Origin: Endozoicomonas sp. SCSIO W0465
GTDB lineage: Bacteria; Pseudomonadota; Gammaproteobacteria; Pseudomonadales; Endozoicomonadaceae
Reading direction: 5' to 3'
NCBI RefSeq assembly: GCF_023716865.1
Contig: NZ_CP092417.1
Location: 6,742,501 to 6,806,500 of the forward strand
DNA: 64,000 bases
Position 1 is the first letter of the stretch; the number at the start of each line of letters is the position of its first letter. Below, piece by piece: positions 63,957 to 64,000 of the stretch. Below the pieces are notes generated by a model that made no database searches, was not told where the DNA came from, and saw nothing but the letters and a program-made list of their open reading frames with translations. A program made the position numbers and the translations under genes.

Positions 63957-64000
63957 ATGAAAAAAACGATCAGCTTATCGTTGCTATTACTTACCAGTAC
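63957..64000 (+). CDS. Start of an exported protein, cut by window end
   Basis: Only the first 14 codons are visible: MKKTISLSLLLLTS, the beginning of a signal peptide. In capsule loci the divergent neighbour of kpsC is often a polysaccharide export lipoprotein (KpsD or Wza type), but the visible part cannot show this. Confidence 0.5.
   Translation, partial: MKKTISLSLLLLTS

Overview
The window looks like part of a gammaproteobacterial chromosome of the Hahellaceae/Oceanospirillales type. The likeliest source is an Endozoicomonas-like symbiont of a marine animal. That is inferred from three things: Pseudomonas-like gene order (mrcB, DUF4124 gene, ilvI-ilvH-ilvC), a very heavy and recent insertion-sequence load, and animal-like or host-directed proteins (a TRAF-C/MATH domain gene and a long 38-residue tandem-repeat protein with a nuclear-localisation-like motif).

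Layout. 1-6.5 kb is a mosaic of IS66, IS1182, ISNCY and IS1595 pieces around a truncated lysR. 6.5-20.2 kb is the ilvI-ilvH-ilvC operon for branched-chain amino acids, split by about 10.5 kb between ilvH and ilvC. The split holds a four-deep nest of transposons (8745-15145), IS200, IS66-like and IS1380-like remnants, the repeat protein (15948-17798) and the TRAF-like gene (18161-19069). 20.3-26 kb holds a DUF2959 lipoprotein, an amino-acid racemase broken by IS1595, a DUF465 gene and the second, inverted copy of the 4.05-kb segment at 1635-5685. 26-31 kb is an intact IS66 element and a DUF4124 gene cut by two other ISs. 31.2-34.4 kb encodes a large YobI-like membrane protein whose Walker A and B motifs are degenerate.

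34.5-49.9 kb is mostly housekeeping and envelope: yqcC, a TPR lipoprotein, mrcB (PBP1b) with an IS1182 just upstream, a TfoX-C protein, a MoeB/ThiF protein, gcvH, DinB-like, YHS and subtilisin-like proteins, then a TonB receptor, YfiR-like protein and hybrid histidine kinase module. 49.9-55.7 kb is mobile DNA again: an ORF-less group II intron remnant, a second IS66-type element, and an IS66 carrying an IS4-superfamily element. 55.7-64 kb starts with an rRNA-type terminator and a 5S rRNA 3'-end fragment next to a tyrosine recombinase. It continues with a small AP2-like protein, a PagL-like lipid A deacylase and the capsule genes kpsS and kpsC. kpsS is broken by a Tn5-like IS and kpsC by a 160-bp MITE.

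Many insertions can be undone on paper. Removing the element and one copy of its target duplication restores the host reading frame or host IS length exactly: IS66 is 1608 bp in all five complete copies apart from a 25-bp internal duplication in one, and the IS4-type element is 1527 bp in both copies. A MITE family with 8-bp target duplications occurs three times. The features most likely to be new biology are the tandem-repeat protein, the TRAF-like gene beside it, the pseudo-NTPase YobI-like protein and the MITE family.
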